Shown here piece by piece: positions 1 to 11,520 of a stretch of DNA of 64,000 nucleotides. The first letter of the stretch is position 1; each line of letters opens with the position of its first letter. The position numbers were made by a program, and so were the translations under genes. The DNA is from Homalodisca vitripennis (Eukaryota; Arthropoda; Insecta; Hemiptera; Cicadellidae). A model generated the notes under the pieces. That model was not told where the DNA came from and did no database searches. It worked only from the letters and a program-made list of their open reading frames with translations. Where the stretch lies: NCBI RefSeq assembly GCF_021130785.1, contig NC_060214.1:6821001-6885000 (forward strand). The letters are read 5' to 3'.

Positions 1-845
1 TATTAGGGAACCCTCACAATAATTTAACGAAATGCATGATAAGTATCGATACAAATTACTTCCCTTGAAGAAAGGTTATTAGTGAAACTGCCATCACCCT
101 TGTCAGCACATAGGCGCTTATGAAGTTCCTAAGTCTACAATAAATCACTGCTGATCTTGATTTAGGGCTTCAGTTACGACGGGTTATTTGACTCAATGAT
201 ATCAACTGCTCCAATTAAATGGTAACGAGTTCTCAAACAAGCGGTTCATCATACAGAGTGTGCGAAAACTGTTGGAACGCTTGGAGATAACTCAAGAACT
301 GAAACTTGAGTGCTACAGATTTTCAGTGAAATTTTAACGTGCTGTTCATTCACTTTAGGAGTCAACCTTCATAAAAACTCATAAAAAAAAATTTGTTTAC
401 ACTTTGCATTTGAGGTATAGCTTCAGTAGGTGACCTGTTGTTTATTCATTTCATACTTAATAAAGTTAAATTAAATGTTTTATAACTAAATATATGGTAC
501 TTCCTTAAGCTGTAACCCTTGTACACCCACACACAATGCACATTTTATCTTGAAATGTTTTTATTGGGGACGATTAAAAAAATTCAAAAATGTCCTACTT
601 TAAAAGCCTGTAATTTAGCGTGCAGCGATCGAACATAATTTCTAATCTTTCCGTATTCAGAAAAGTGGTCTTAAAAGGACTATAAATTTCACATTACAAA
701 TATTTCCCAAATCTAAAATCAATTGAATACCCTGAAAGCCACCGTCTGAAACGCACATAAGTATTAAGTCAGAGTGTAATATGCTTATTATATCTTTACT
801 GATAGTGGCAACTGCTACTCTATATAATTATATGATTGCATGGGC
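1..845. other. AT-rich intergenic DNA, nothing recognised
   Basis: No open frame of note, no tandem structure and no repeat shared with the rest of the window was seen, apart from a weak resemblance of about 151-210 to 12366-12420 (a shared GATCTTGATTTA stretch followed by a similar CTTCA and GGTTA pattern). That resemblance is too short to classify. Confidence 0.5.
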
Positions 846-852
846 TTAAATA

Positions 853-876
853 AGGGGGGGCCCTAAGGCCCCCCCA
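853..876. repeat. G/C-run hairpin
   Basis: A run of seven G and two C is followed by CTAA-like spacer bases and the complementary GGCCCCCCC, giving an almost perfect stem of eight or more G-C pairs in very AT-rich DNA. A second C run lies at about 1019-1028, near CTCAAATAA, which is roughly the complement of the bases left of the first G run. The two may be the inverted ends of a ~180 bp non-autonomous element (846-1035), but no target duplication was found. Confidence 0.35.
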
Positions 877-1035
877 ATTGTAGACGAAAGACATGAAAAC
901 TGCACCCTTTAGTAAATAGCTTAAACACATTTATGCGGTCTTAAAACCAAACAATGCGGTCTTTTGGCGAACAATTTCCAAAGAGTATTTTCTACTTCTT
1001 AAATAATTTAGTGTGTCAGCCCCCCCCCTCAAATA

Positions 1036-1813
1036 ATTGTCCTATATACGGTACTGTATGACGGCGATATAACTATTACGTATGTGTCAGATTTAAGTGC
1101 TTTAAGCTATAAATCGCATTATTATCTGAGAAAGAAATTATCATCATCCTTTTTTAACCTTTTTGATATGATCTATTTTGACTTCCACTTAATCTAGTGC
1201 GGTTGACTATAGATTTATTTCTGGGAAAATTCCTTTATCGATTTCAACTAAAACCAGGTTGCTTTGCATATAAATGCCGGTACAGGCGTTTTCTTTGTGG
1301 CCAAAAGTACTTTGAAAAAAGTAGTGAAAACGTAGTGAACACCAATAATTATTAAAAATTACTACATAATTCAACCTTGGAACAGAATTTCAAACCACAT
1401 AACTCCAACTCAAGAGTAGATAGTGCGAGGTGGTGACTGCGACCCGTTAAATGGTGAGGAAGTGAAGCGTCTAGCCTAAGTGATGGAGCCTCCACTAATG
1501 GGGAGTCAGGATGTACGACGCAAGTCAGTCCAAAGTCCAGTTTATGTGCTGTAATGGCCGTCACTTAGTTACCTCGTTATTTGTCGGGTTCTCTCAGAAT
1601 TATGCCGCAACTTTGGCTGTATCTCGTGTACACCGGTTACCATCATTACACGGAAAATCCAGAAGTACATGTTTCAATACGTTAATTTATGTGTACAAAA
1701 TCAAACTGGTATGAAAATTACCAATTGACAAACTCCCGAGTAAATGATCTCAAGCGAATATGAACGTAGGTTCGTGTTTTAAAAATTATTCATATATAAG
1801 CTAACTTAAGATC
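1036..1813. other. Intergenic DNA without recognised features
   Basis: Two short overlapping open frames on opposite strands (1352-1564 minus, 1511-1714 plus) have no recognisable domain and are best taken as chance. The block 1400-1640 is less AT-rich than its surroundings. Confidence 0.45.
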
Positions 1814-2209
1814 AAGGTCAGACTATAATACAGTCCGCAGTCCTGACCTATGACGTCACAAGACCTATGCGACCACATGGCCTCATATTTTTTAATATTT
1901 CATTGTTTTTCTTTCGAAATTGAAAATTAATTGCCAATCTTGTCAGAGAATATTTGGCAATTTAAAGAGTAGATTTTTTATTAAAATAAAGTATATTTTC
2001 ATTTAACATTACATTTTAAAGTAACGTGCATATTTTGCAAAACTTATTAAAACAATAGTTTATAGTGAACAATTAATAACAAATGATTCATCCTTATAAT
2101 CATTTAGCTGTAATACATACGTTAGGAGAATAAGGCCGGCCGAACGTATAGTGTGACGCAGCGAATAGTAGTGGGGGCAGCACTCCGGCCTGTATTATAG
2201 TCTGACCTT
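1814..2209. mobile_element. MITE-like DNA element with terminal inverted repeats; source of the adjacent satellite
   Basis: The left end reads AAGGTCAGACTATAATACAG at 1814 and its exact reverse complement ends at 2209. The inverted match continues for about 12 more bases with three mismatches. Between the ends is ~290 bp of very AT-rich, non-coding sequence, giving a typical MITE of ~396 bp. The right ~78 bp (2132-2209, AAGGCCGGCC to TCTGACCTT) is the same sequence as the repeat unit of the satellite that follows immediately. The superfamily cannot be assigned: the right target site is masked by the array, so no target-site duplication can be read. The 8 bases between satellite units (TATAACGT, TATAGCGT, TATAGTGT) could be a captured 8-bp target site. 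Confidence 0.7.
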
Positions 2210-5200
2210 TATAACGTAAGGCCGGCCGGATATATAATGTGACGCAGCGACTAGTGGTGGGGGCAGCAATCCGACATGTATTATATTTTGACCTTTATAG
2301 TATAAGGCCGGCGGAACTGATAGTGTGACGTAGCGACTAGTGGTGGGGGCAGCAATCCGACATGTATTATATTTTGACCTTTATAGTATAAGGCCGGCGG
2401 AACTGATAGTGTGACGTAGCGACTAGTGGTGGGGGCAGTACTCCAGCCTGTATTATAGTCTGACCTTTATAGCGTAAGGCCGGCCGAATATATAATGTGA
2501 CGCAGCGACTAGTGGTGGGGGCAGTACTCCAGCCTGTATTATAGTCTGACCTTTATAGCGTAAGGCCGGCCGAATATATAATGTGACGCAGCGACTAGTG
2601 GTGGGGGCAGCAATCCGACATGTATTATATTTTGACCTTTATAGCGTAAGGCCAGCGGAACTGATAGTGTGACGTAGCGACTAGTGGTGGGGGCAGTACT
2701 CCAGCCTGTATTATAGTCTGACCTTTATAGCGTAAGGCCGGCCGGATATATAATGTGACGCAGCGACTAGTGGTGGGGGTAGCAATCCGACCTGTATTAT
2801 ATTCTGACCTTTATAGCGTAAGGCCGGCCGAACTGATAGTGTGACGTAGCGACTAGTGGTGGGGGCAGTACTCCAGCCTGTATTATAGGCTGAACTTTAT
2901 AGTGTAAGGCCGGCGGAACTGATAGTGTGACGTAGCGACTAGTGGTTGGGGCAGTACTCCAGCCTGTATTATAGTCTGAACTGTATAACGTAAGGCCGGC
3001 CGGATATATAATGTGACGCAGCGGCTAGTGGTGGGGGCAGGACTCCGACCTCTATTATATTCTGACCTTTATAGCGTAAGGCCGGCCGAACTGATAGTGT
3101 GACGTAGCGACTAGTGGTGGGGGGCAGTACTCCAGCCTGTATTATAGTCTGACCTTTATAGCGTAAGGCCGGCCGGATATATAATGTGACGCAGCTACTA
3201 GTGGTGGGGGCAGCAATCCGACATGTATTATATTTTGACCTTTATAGTATAAGGCCGGCGGAACTGATAGTGTGACGTAGCGACTAGTGGTGGGGGGCAG
3301 CAATCCGACATGTATTATATTTTGACCTTTATAGTATAAGGCCGGCGGAACTGATAGTGTGACGTAGCGACTAGTGGTGGGGGCAGCAATCCGACATGTA
3401 TTATATTTTGACCTTTATAGTATAAGGCCGGCGGCGGAACCGATAGTGTGACGTAGCGACTAGTGGTGGGGGCAGTACTCCAGCCTGTATTATAGTCTGA
3501 CCTTTATAGCGTAAGGCCGGCCGAATATATAATGTGACGCAGCGACTAGTGGTGGGGGCAGCAATCCGACATGTATTATATTTTGACCTTTATAGCGTAA
3601 GGCCGGCGGAACTGATAGTGTGACGTAGCGACTAGTGGTGGGGGCAGTACTCCAGCCTGTATTATAGTCTGAACTTTATAGTGTAAGGCCGGCGGAACTG
3701 ATAGTGTGACGTAGCGACTAGTGGTGGGGGCAGTACTCCAGCCTGTATTATAGTCTGAACTTTATAGTGTAAGGCCGGCGGAACTGATAGTGTGACGTAG
3801 CGACTAGTGGTGGGGGCAGTACTCCAGCCTGTATTATAGTCTGAACTGTATTACGTAAGGCCGGCCGGATATATAATGTGACGCAGCGGCTAGTGGTGGG
3901 GGCAGGACTCCGACCTGTATTATATTCTGACCTTTATAGCGTAAGGCCGGCCGAACTGATAGTGTGACGTAGCGACTAGTGGTGGGGGCAGTACTCCAGC
4001 CTGTATTATAGTCTGACCTTTATAGCGTAAGGCCGGCCGGATATATAATGTGACGCAGCTACTAGTGGTGGGGGCAGCAATCCGACATGTATTATATTTT
4101 GACCTTTATAGTATAAGGCCGGCGGAACTGATAGTGTGACGTAGCGACTAGTGGTGGGGGCAGCAATCCGGCATGTATTATATTTTGACCTTTATAGTAT
4201 AAGGCCGGCGGAACTGATAGTGTGACGTAGCGACTAGTGGTGTGGGCAGCAATCCGGCATGTATTATATTTTGACCTTTATAGTATAAGGCTGGCGGAAC
4301 TGATAGTGTGACGTAGCGACTAGTGGTGGGGGCAGTACTCCAGCCTGTATTATAGTCTGACCTTTATAGCGTAAGGCCGGCCGAATATATAATGTGATGC
4401 AGCGACTAGTGGTAGGGGCAGCAATCCGACATGTATTATATTTTGACCTTTATAGCGTAAGGCCGGCGGCGGAACTGATAGTGTGACGTAGCGACTAGTG
4501 GTGGGGGCAGTACTCCAGCCTGTATTATAGTCTGACCTTTATAGCGTAAGGCCGGCCGGATATATAATGTGACGCAGCGACTAGTGGTGGGGGCAGCAAT
4601 CCGACCTGTATTATTTTCTGACCTTTATAGCGTAAGGCCGGCGGAACTGATAGTGTGACGTAGCGACTAGTGGTGGGGGCAGTACTCCAGCCTGTATTAT
4701 AGTCTGAACTTTATAGTGTAAGGCCGGCGGAACTGATAGTGTGACGTAGCGACTAGTGGTGGGGGCAGTACTCCAGCCTGTATTATAGTCTGAACTGTAT
4801 AGTGTAAGGCCGGCGGAACTGATAGTGTGACGTAGCGACTAGTGGTGGGGGCAGTACTCCAGCCTGTATTATAGTCTGAACTTTATAGTGTAAGGCCGGC
4901 GGAACTGATAGTGTGACGTAGCGACTAGTGGTGGGGGCAGTACTCCAGCCTGTATTATAGTCTGAACTTTATAGCGTAAGGCCGGCGGAACTGATAGTGT
5001 GACGTAGCGACTAGTGGTGGGGGCAGTACTCCAGCCTGTATTATAGTCTGAACTTTATAGTGTAAGGCCGGCGGAACTGATAGTGTGACGTAGCGACTAG
5101 TGGTGGGGGCAGTACTCCAGCCTGTATTATAGTCTGAACTTTATAGTGTAAGGCCGGCGGAACTGATAGTGTGACGTAGCGACTAGTGGTGGGGGCAGTA

Positions 5201-8200
5201 CTCCAGCCTGTATTATAGTCTGAACTTTATAGTGTAAGGCCGGCGGAACTGATAGTGTGACGTAGCGACTAGTGGTGGGGGCAGTACTCCAGCCTGTATT
5301 ATAGTCTGAACTGTATAACGTAAGGCCGGCCGGATATATAATGTGACGCAGCGGCTAGTGGTGGGGGCAGGACTCCGACCTGTATTATATTCTGACCTTT
5401 ATAGCGTAAGGCCGGCCGAACTGACAGTGTGACGTAGCGACTAGTGGTGGGGGCAGTACTCCAGCCTGTATTATAGTCTGACCTTTATAGCGTAAGGCCG
5501 GCCGGATATATAATGTGACGCAGCTACTAGTGGTGGGGGCAGCAATCCGACATGTATTATATTTTGACCTTTATAGTATAAGGCCGGCGGAACTGATAGT
5601 GTGACGTAGCGACTAGTGGTGGGGGCAGCAATCCGGCATGTATTATATTTTGACCTTTATAGTATAAGGCCGGCGGAACTGATAGTGTGACGTAGCGACT
5701 AGTGGTGTGGGCAGCAATCCGGCATGTATTATATTTTGACCATTATAGTATAAGGCTGGCGGAACTGATAGTGTGACGTAGCGACTAGTGGTGGGGGCAG
5801 TACTCCAGCCTGTATTATAGTCTGACCTTTATAGCGTAAGGCCGGCCGAATATATAATGTGATGCAGCGACTAGTGGTAGGGGCAGCAATCCGACATGTA
5901 TTATATTTTGACCTTTATAGCGTAAGGCCGGCGGAACTGATAGTGTGACGTAGCGACTAGTGGTGGGGGCAGTACTCCAGCCTGTATTATAGTCTGAACT
6001 TTATAGTGTAAGGCCGGCGGAACTGATAGTGTGACGTAGCGACTAGTGGTGGGGGCAGTACTCCAGCCTGTATTATAGTCTGAACTTTATAGCGTAAGGC
6101 CGGCGGAACTGATAGTGTGACGTAGCGACTAGTGGTGGGGGCAGTACTCCAGCCTGTATTATAGTCTGAACTTTATAGTGTAAGGCCGGCGGAACTGATA
6201 GTGTGACGTAGCGACTAGTGGTGGGGGCAGTACTCCAGCCTGTATTATAGTCTGAACTTTATAGTGTAAGGCCGGCGGAACTGATAGTGTGACGTAGCGA
6301 CTAGTGGTGGGGGCAGTACTCCAGCCTGTATTATAGTCTGAACTTTATAGTGTAAGGCCGGCGGAACTGATAGTGTGACGTAGCGACTAGTGGTGGGGGC
6401 AGTACTCCAGCCTGTATTATAGTCTGAACTTTATAGCGTAAGGCCGGCGGAACTGATAGTGTGACGTAGCGACTAGTGGTGGGGGCAGCAATCCGACATG
6501 TATTATAGTCTGAACTTTATAGTGTAAGGCCGGCGGAACTGATAGTGTGACGTAGCGACTAGTGGTGGGGGCAGTACTCCAGCCTGTATTATAGTCTGAA
6601 CTTTATAGTGTAAGGCCGGCGGAACTGATAGTGTGACGTAGCGACTAGTGGTGGGGGTAGTACTCCCAGCCTGTATTATAGTCTGAACTTTATAGTGTAA
6701 GGCCGGGCGGAACTGATAGTGTGACGTAGCGACTAGTGGTGGGGGTAGTTACTCCAGCCTGTATTATAGTCTGAACTTTATAGTGTAAGGCCGGCCGAAA
6801 CTGATAGTGTGACGTAGCGACTAGTGGTGGGGGCAGTACTCCAGCCTTTATTATAGTCTGAACTTTATAGTGTAAGGCCGGCGGAACTGATAGTGTGACG
6901 TAGCGACTAGTAGTGGGGGGCAGTACTCCAGCCTGTATTATAGTCTGAACTTTATAGTGTTAAGGCCGGCGGAACTGATAGTGTGACGTAGCGACTAGTG
7001 GTGGGGGCAGTACTCCAGCCTGTATTATAGTCTGAACTTTATAGTGTAAGGCCGGCGGAACTGATAGTGTGACGTAGCGAATAGTGGTAGGGCAGCAATC
7101 CCTACATGTATTATATTTTGACCTTTATAGCGTAAGGCCGGCCGGACGGATAGTGTGACGCAGCGACTAGTGGTGGGGGCAAGCAATCCTACATGTATTA
7201 TATTTTGACCTTTATAGCGTAAGGCCGGCCGGACGGATAGTGTGACGTAGCGACTAGTGGTGGGGGCAGCAATCCTACATGTATTATATTTTGACCTTTA
7301 TAGTGTAAGGTCGGCCGGAACGGATAGTGTGACGTAGCGACTAGTGGTGGGGGCAGTACTCCAGCCTGTTATTATATCTGAACTTTATAGTGTAAGGCCG
7401 GCGGAACTGATAGTGTGACGTAGCGACTAGTGGTGGGGGCAGTACTCCAGCCTGTATTATAGGTCTGAACTTTATAAACGTAAGGCCGGCCGGATATATA
7501 ATGTGACGTAGCGACTAGTGGTGGGGGGCAGCAATCCAGACCTGTATTATATTCTGACCTTTATAGCGTAAGGCCGGCCGAACTGATAGTGTGACGTAGC
7601 GGACTAGTGGTGGGGCAGTACTCCAGCCTGTATTATAGTCTGAACTTTATAGTGTAAGGCCGGCGGGGAACTGATAGTGTGACGTAGCGACTAGTGGTGG
7701 GGGGCAGTACTCCAGCCTGTATTATAGTCTGAACTTTATAGTGTAAGGCCGGCGGAAACTGATAGTGTGACGTAGCGATTAGTAGTGGGAGGCAGTACTC
7801 CAGCCTGTATTATAGTCTGAACTTTATAGTGTAAGGCCGGCGGAACTGATAGTGTGACGTAGCGTAGTGGTGGGGGCAGTACTCCAGCCTGTATTATAGT
7901 CTGAACTTTTATAGTGTAAGGCCGGCGGAAACTGATAGTGTGACGTAGCGAATAGTGGTAGGGGCAGCAATCCTACATGTATTATATTTTGACCTTTATA
8001 GCGTAAGGACGGCCGGACGGATAGTGTGACGCAGCGACTATTGTGGGGCAGCATCCTACATGTATTATATTTTTGACCTTTATAGCGTAAGGCCGGCCGG
8101 ACGGATAGTGTGACGTAGCGACTAGTGGTGGGGGCAGCAATCCTACATGTATTATATTTTGACCTTTATAGTGTAAGGTCGGCCGGACGGATAGTGTGGA

Positions 8201-8656
8201 CGTAGCGACTAGTGGTGGGGGCAGCAATCCTACATGTATTATATTTTTGACCTTTATAGCGTAAGGCCGGCCGGACGGATAGTGTGACGTAGCGACTAGT
8301 GGTAGGGGCAGCAATCCTACATGTATTATATTTTGACCTTTATAGCGTAAGGCCGCCGGACGGATAGTGTGACGTAGCGACTAGTGGTAGGGGCAGCAAT
8401 CCTACATGTATTATATTTTGACCTTTATAGCGTAAGGTCGGCCGGACGGATAGTGTGACGTAGCGACTAGTGGTGGGGGCAGCAATCCTACATGTATTAT
8501 ATTTTGACCTTTATAGCGTAAGGCCGCCCGGACGGATAGTGTGACGTAGCGACTAGTGGTAGGGGCAATCCTACATATTATATTTTTGACCTTTATAGCG
8601 TAAGGCCGGCCGGACGGATAGTGTGACTCAGCGACCAGTGTTGGGGGCAGAACTCC
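2132..8656 (+). repeat. 86-bp satellite array, about 76 copies
   Basis: Units start at TAAGGCCGGC and end at TCTGAACTTTATAGTG or variants; the spacing of GGAACTGATAG is exactly 86 bp (for example 4731 to 4817). Variants recur: a form with GAATATATAATGTGACGCAG and CAATCCGACATG, and one with GAACTGATAGTGTGACGTAG and TACTCCAGCC. Rare diagnostic units (GCAGCGGCTAG) occur near 2998, 3861 and 5328, about 10 and 17 units apart, showing internal block duplication. From about 6650 onward single-base insertions and deletions become common. The array stops inside a unit at AACTCC near 8656. Open frames on the minus strand (7824-8314) are only unit translations. G+C is far above the flanks. Confidence 0.95.
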
Positions 8657-9420
8657 ATCGCTATATGTTTAAGCAGGGTAGCTTTGTATTTCATATAACA
8701 GTGCCCTTAATTATGTCGTTTCAAATCATTCATCCATCGTTAATACTAAACATTAAACGATGAAACGGTTGCTATGTTGTTAAATTATCTCATCCACGAT
8801 TAAACAACCTAGATAATAGATTTACTAGATATTAAAATATTTGCAAATATTCGTATGAATTTTTCCATTCCGCGATTTGCAGAGTGAATCAGTTCAACTT
8901 TAACGTAAAAGTTTAACTTAAAAACTGTTAAATCAAATTGGAAGAACTCACTGTCACGTATACAGATCTATTGGATATTATTCGAAATATTCATTTTTCC
9001 AGTACTGTTTGAACACCACTGTGCACTCAATGTTATAATTGGAAGTACATTATCTACAAATTAGTTACTTACTAAAATAACCTGGATTTTCTACACTGTT
9101 AAAGTAATAAACCGCACGTTCTTTATATTAGATATAATTACAACGTACCCCTCAGTGTTTTTTCTTTTTACTTTTTAAAGAAGAATATATCAGAATCTCG
9201 ATGTTTCTAAATTCAACTGTTTCGAATAGTATATCGAAATTTTTATTTTTAAACTCAACGTCGATGGGTGGCAACACTTCTGCTTAAAACTCTCAAAACA
9301 TAAAACCTGCTAATATAGATTGTATAACACCTTCTTATTAATATAAAAATTTTATTCAATACAACACGACGTTTAGTGTGTAGTTTTGAACAATCCGATG
9401 AACTACATAGCACAATTTAT
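8657..9420. other. AT-rich intergenic DNA, nothing recognised
   Basis: No coding frame, tandem repeat or shared dispersed repeat was seen between the satellite and the GC-richer block that follows. Confidence 0.5.
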
Positions 9421-9600
9421 AAGGAAAATCGTAAGGACCGGGCATTTAATCACAGAGTGTCTGTATCAGGCCAGGTGCAGGATCAATTAAGGAATGTCAC
9501 ACAGCTGATTTGTGTCCTGTAGCAGATTAAACTGTCACTGACAGCTTGACACTAAGAAACATGGCGCGAAACCTGACTCCTGGATACCCACGGTTCATTT
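9421..9600. promoter_or_regulatory. Candidate conserved non-coding block (GC bump)
   Basis: This stretch is clearly richer in G+C and in structured words (AATCACAGAG, CAATTAAGGAATGTCACA, CTGACAGCTTGACA, ATGGCGCGAAACCTGA) than the AT-rich flanks, and has no open frame. ATTAA cores of homeodomain type are present. Similar bumps occur at 23.9, 28.2 and 44.8 kb. A regulatory role is inference only; an old mobile element would look the same. Confidence 0.2.
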
Positions 9601-10096
9601 AGTACTTTATCAAAATGTATTATTAACTCACGACTCATTAAGAGTATTCATATTATGAGTAGTTAAAAATATCAGTCCATAATAATGGTAGTAAAATTTG
9701 TTTTACTACGAGTTGAGGGCCAATTTGCATTTAATATAGTTTTGGTTGAGGTCAAAATGGAACGGTATCAAAAGGGTTAAAATAGGAAACGAAACTCTTT
9801 CCTCAAATTATACATTTTTGTCACACCTAAAACCGATCGTCAGGGGCATAAATAATAATTACGTAATTATCGCGTCCGACAACTAGCTAGAGAGATTAGA
9901 AGTGGCTACTTTAAGGTTAGGTTTCTTTGTCAATTTCAAGAAAAACTTGGTTGTGCACTCTATTCACCTGGACTAATGCAGTTCATCGTAGGCCTATAAG
10001 CCACTTGACTCTCTGAGCAAATGCATTATGTGGCGTGAAAAAATTAGTTAGCCAAACTATTGGAAAACTAATATGACTTCTAGAACTGCCTCTGAT

Positions 10097-10500
10097 CGAA
10101 ACAGGATTTTGGACATTTGCATTCGTTATGTATTGGTTACCCTACCTAGGATGTTGGATTTTAGTAATATGTTGTGTTTTTGACACAGCCTTTTATTGGT
10201 AAAAATGGACTCTTATACATTTATTGCTCTGTTTTTTAATAGTTTAAATTTCCTATGTTTAATGTAATGTAACAAATAATACTTATGTTGTTTAGTTTTA
10301 TTGGCTATATGGTATAATTTTTGTTCTTAGTAATAATGTAGATTATAAAAGTGTAAATTGCGACGCCGGTATTAAATAATTCATGTTTTGCGATTTGACA
10401 CCTGAAGAAGGGAGCGGATACATTTCTTGAAACCTCGTGTTTCTGTTGTTGTAAACATAACGATATACAACGTTCGTAATTTTGTTTTCCTATTGCTTAT
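10097..10500. mobile_element. Penelope-like terminal motif in inverted arrangement
   Basis: At 10097-10135 the minus strand carries the family tail (CATAACG...GCAAATGTCC...AAAATCCTGTTTC). At 10402-10480 the plus strand carries the same family from CTGAAGAAG through TTGAAACCTCG to AACATAACGATA and ATTTTGTTTTCCT. The two tails point outward from a ~260 bp centre, the layout also seen at 34.0 and 50.0 kb. This copy is decayed: the stem between CTGAAGA and GAAAC is poorly paired. Confidence 0.5.
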
Positions 10501-10837
10501 ACCTTCTTTCAATAATCAATAGCCAATATTCAACTTCAAACAATTGATAAAGAATTCAAATTAGAGCTTTTAGTGTTTATTTTACCACCCACAGCATGAT
10601 CCATTTTACTGTTGTATCTTATAGATATTTTAAATACACTATAGTGTTTCACCCCTTTAAGTGTGTAGTGAACCTTAATTTTTTTTAATAATTAAAACCA
10701 GTGCTTTTAGGATACATTTATTTAGCATTAAGGTTACTTGGGTGTTGGGGGATTTGGTTTGGCGATAAGGATATTTCAATGCCAGGAGTACATGTGTCAG
10801 AGGAAATTTCATGCCCGATTGATAAAAAATAAAATAA
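10501..10837. other. Intergenic DNA, nothing recognised
   Basis: AT-rich and non-coding. The minus-strand frame at 10675-10935 runs into the SINE next door and has no domain. Confidence 0.45.
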
Positions 10838-11062
10838 AGATGTCTTATTTTACCAGGCGAGTTTAGGGCTAAGAAGCCTTCTCTAACACAACCTGAGGAC
10901 CAACGGCCTAAAGGTGACTTCCGAACCACCACCAATGACCGGGCAGGCGGGCTGCTTGCAAGGACAGGATCGCTCAGCGGTCACCCATCCAAGCTGCAGC
11001 CACGCTTTACGTTGCTTGGTCTGGTTATCTTGCGATAACCGTTGTACCCGCTACACTGCGTC
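10838..11062 (-). mobile_element. 5S rRNA-like SINE, copy 1
   Basis: Read on the minus strand, the head has GGTTATC-GCAA-GATAACC (11023-11040), a perfect 7-bp hairpin with a GNRA-type loop. It is followed by a segment resembling the internal promoter part of 5S rRNA (GGATGGGTGACCGCTGAGCG, compare GGATGGGTGACCGCCTGGGA in animal 5S genes). The body holds GGTGGTGGTTCGGAAGTCAC and the 3' end is AT-rich near 10838. A second copy lies at 48790-49008 in the same orientation. Assignment to the 5S-derived (SINE3-type) class rests on this resemblance; the family name is not known to me. Confidence 0.6.
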
Positions 11063-11364
11063 ATTGGAATTTTATAAAGGTATTTAGGAGTCAAGGGTAT
11101 CTGTGTTTCAAGAGTTCTTGATGCTATTGGTCCTTGGATTAGAAGTATTTGATTGTTAAGTGTTCTTTGTTGGTAGTGGTATCTGAGGAATTGTGCCAAA
11201 CAGTTTTTTTGGTCTCTTAGGAAAAAAAGTCTAGAAAATTGCAAAGACCTTTGCACTGCTTCCAGAGTGATAGGATATTTTGGATGCTATGAAAAAGGAG
11301 AAGCCAGCTCTGAACAAGCCTCTTCTCCAGTCAAAGCAGACAGGGGTGGCACACTGTTATGTCT
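11063..11364. other. Intergenic DNA with one short dispersed match
   Basis: The stretch 11246-11285 (CCTTTGCACTGCTTCCAGAG, then TGATAGGATATTTTGGATG) resembles 36702-36743 at most positions, so it belongs to some dispersed repeat. Nothing else was recognised. Confidence 0.35.
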
Positions 11365-11520
11365 AGGCTGGCAAAAACCTCCAACTCTTAGGGAACTAAC
11401 GCCACCAACTCCAACAGTATTATCCCGCAGTAGACTAGACCTGTAGAATCATCCTTGCGCCCCATAACCTCGAAATTTGCGGATAGTGATGTGCCGCTCC
11501 TGGACCCTCCTGAGGAATGC
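11365..11520. repeat. Unclassified dispersed repeat, copy 1
   Basis: It shares ACCAACTCCAACAGT, CAGTAGACTAGAC, ACCTCGAAATTTGCGG and GATGTGCCGCTCCTGGAC with 13400-13560 in the same order and orientation. G+C is raised against the flanks. The pattern of conserved blocks fits a SINE or other short non-autonomous element, but no tRNA-type promoter boxes are clear. Confidence 0.5.

Noticed and set aside
7824..8314. 76- and 110-codon minus frames with repeating residues
   Set aside because: They are translations of the 86-bp satellite; the unit length is not a multiple of three and indels change frame.
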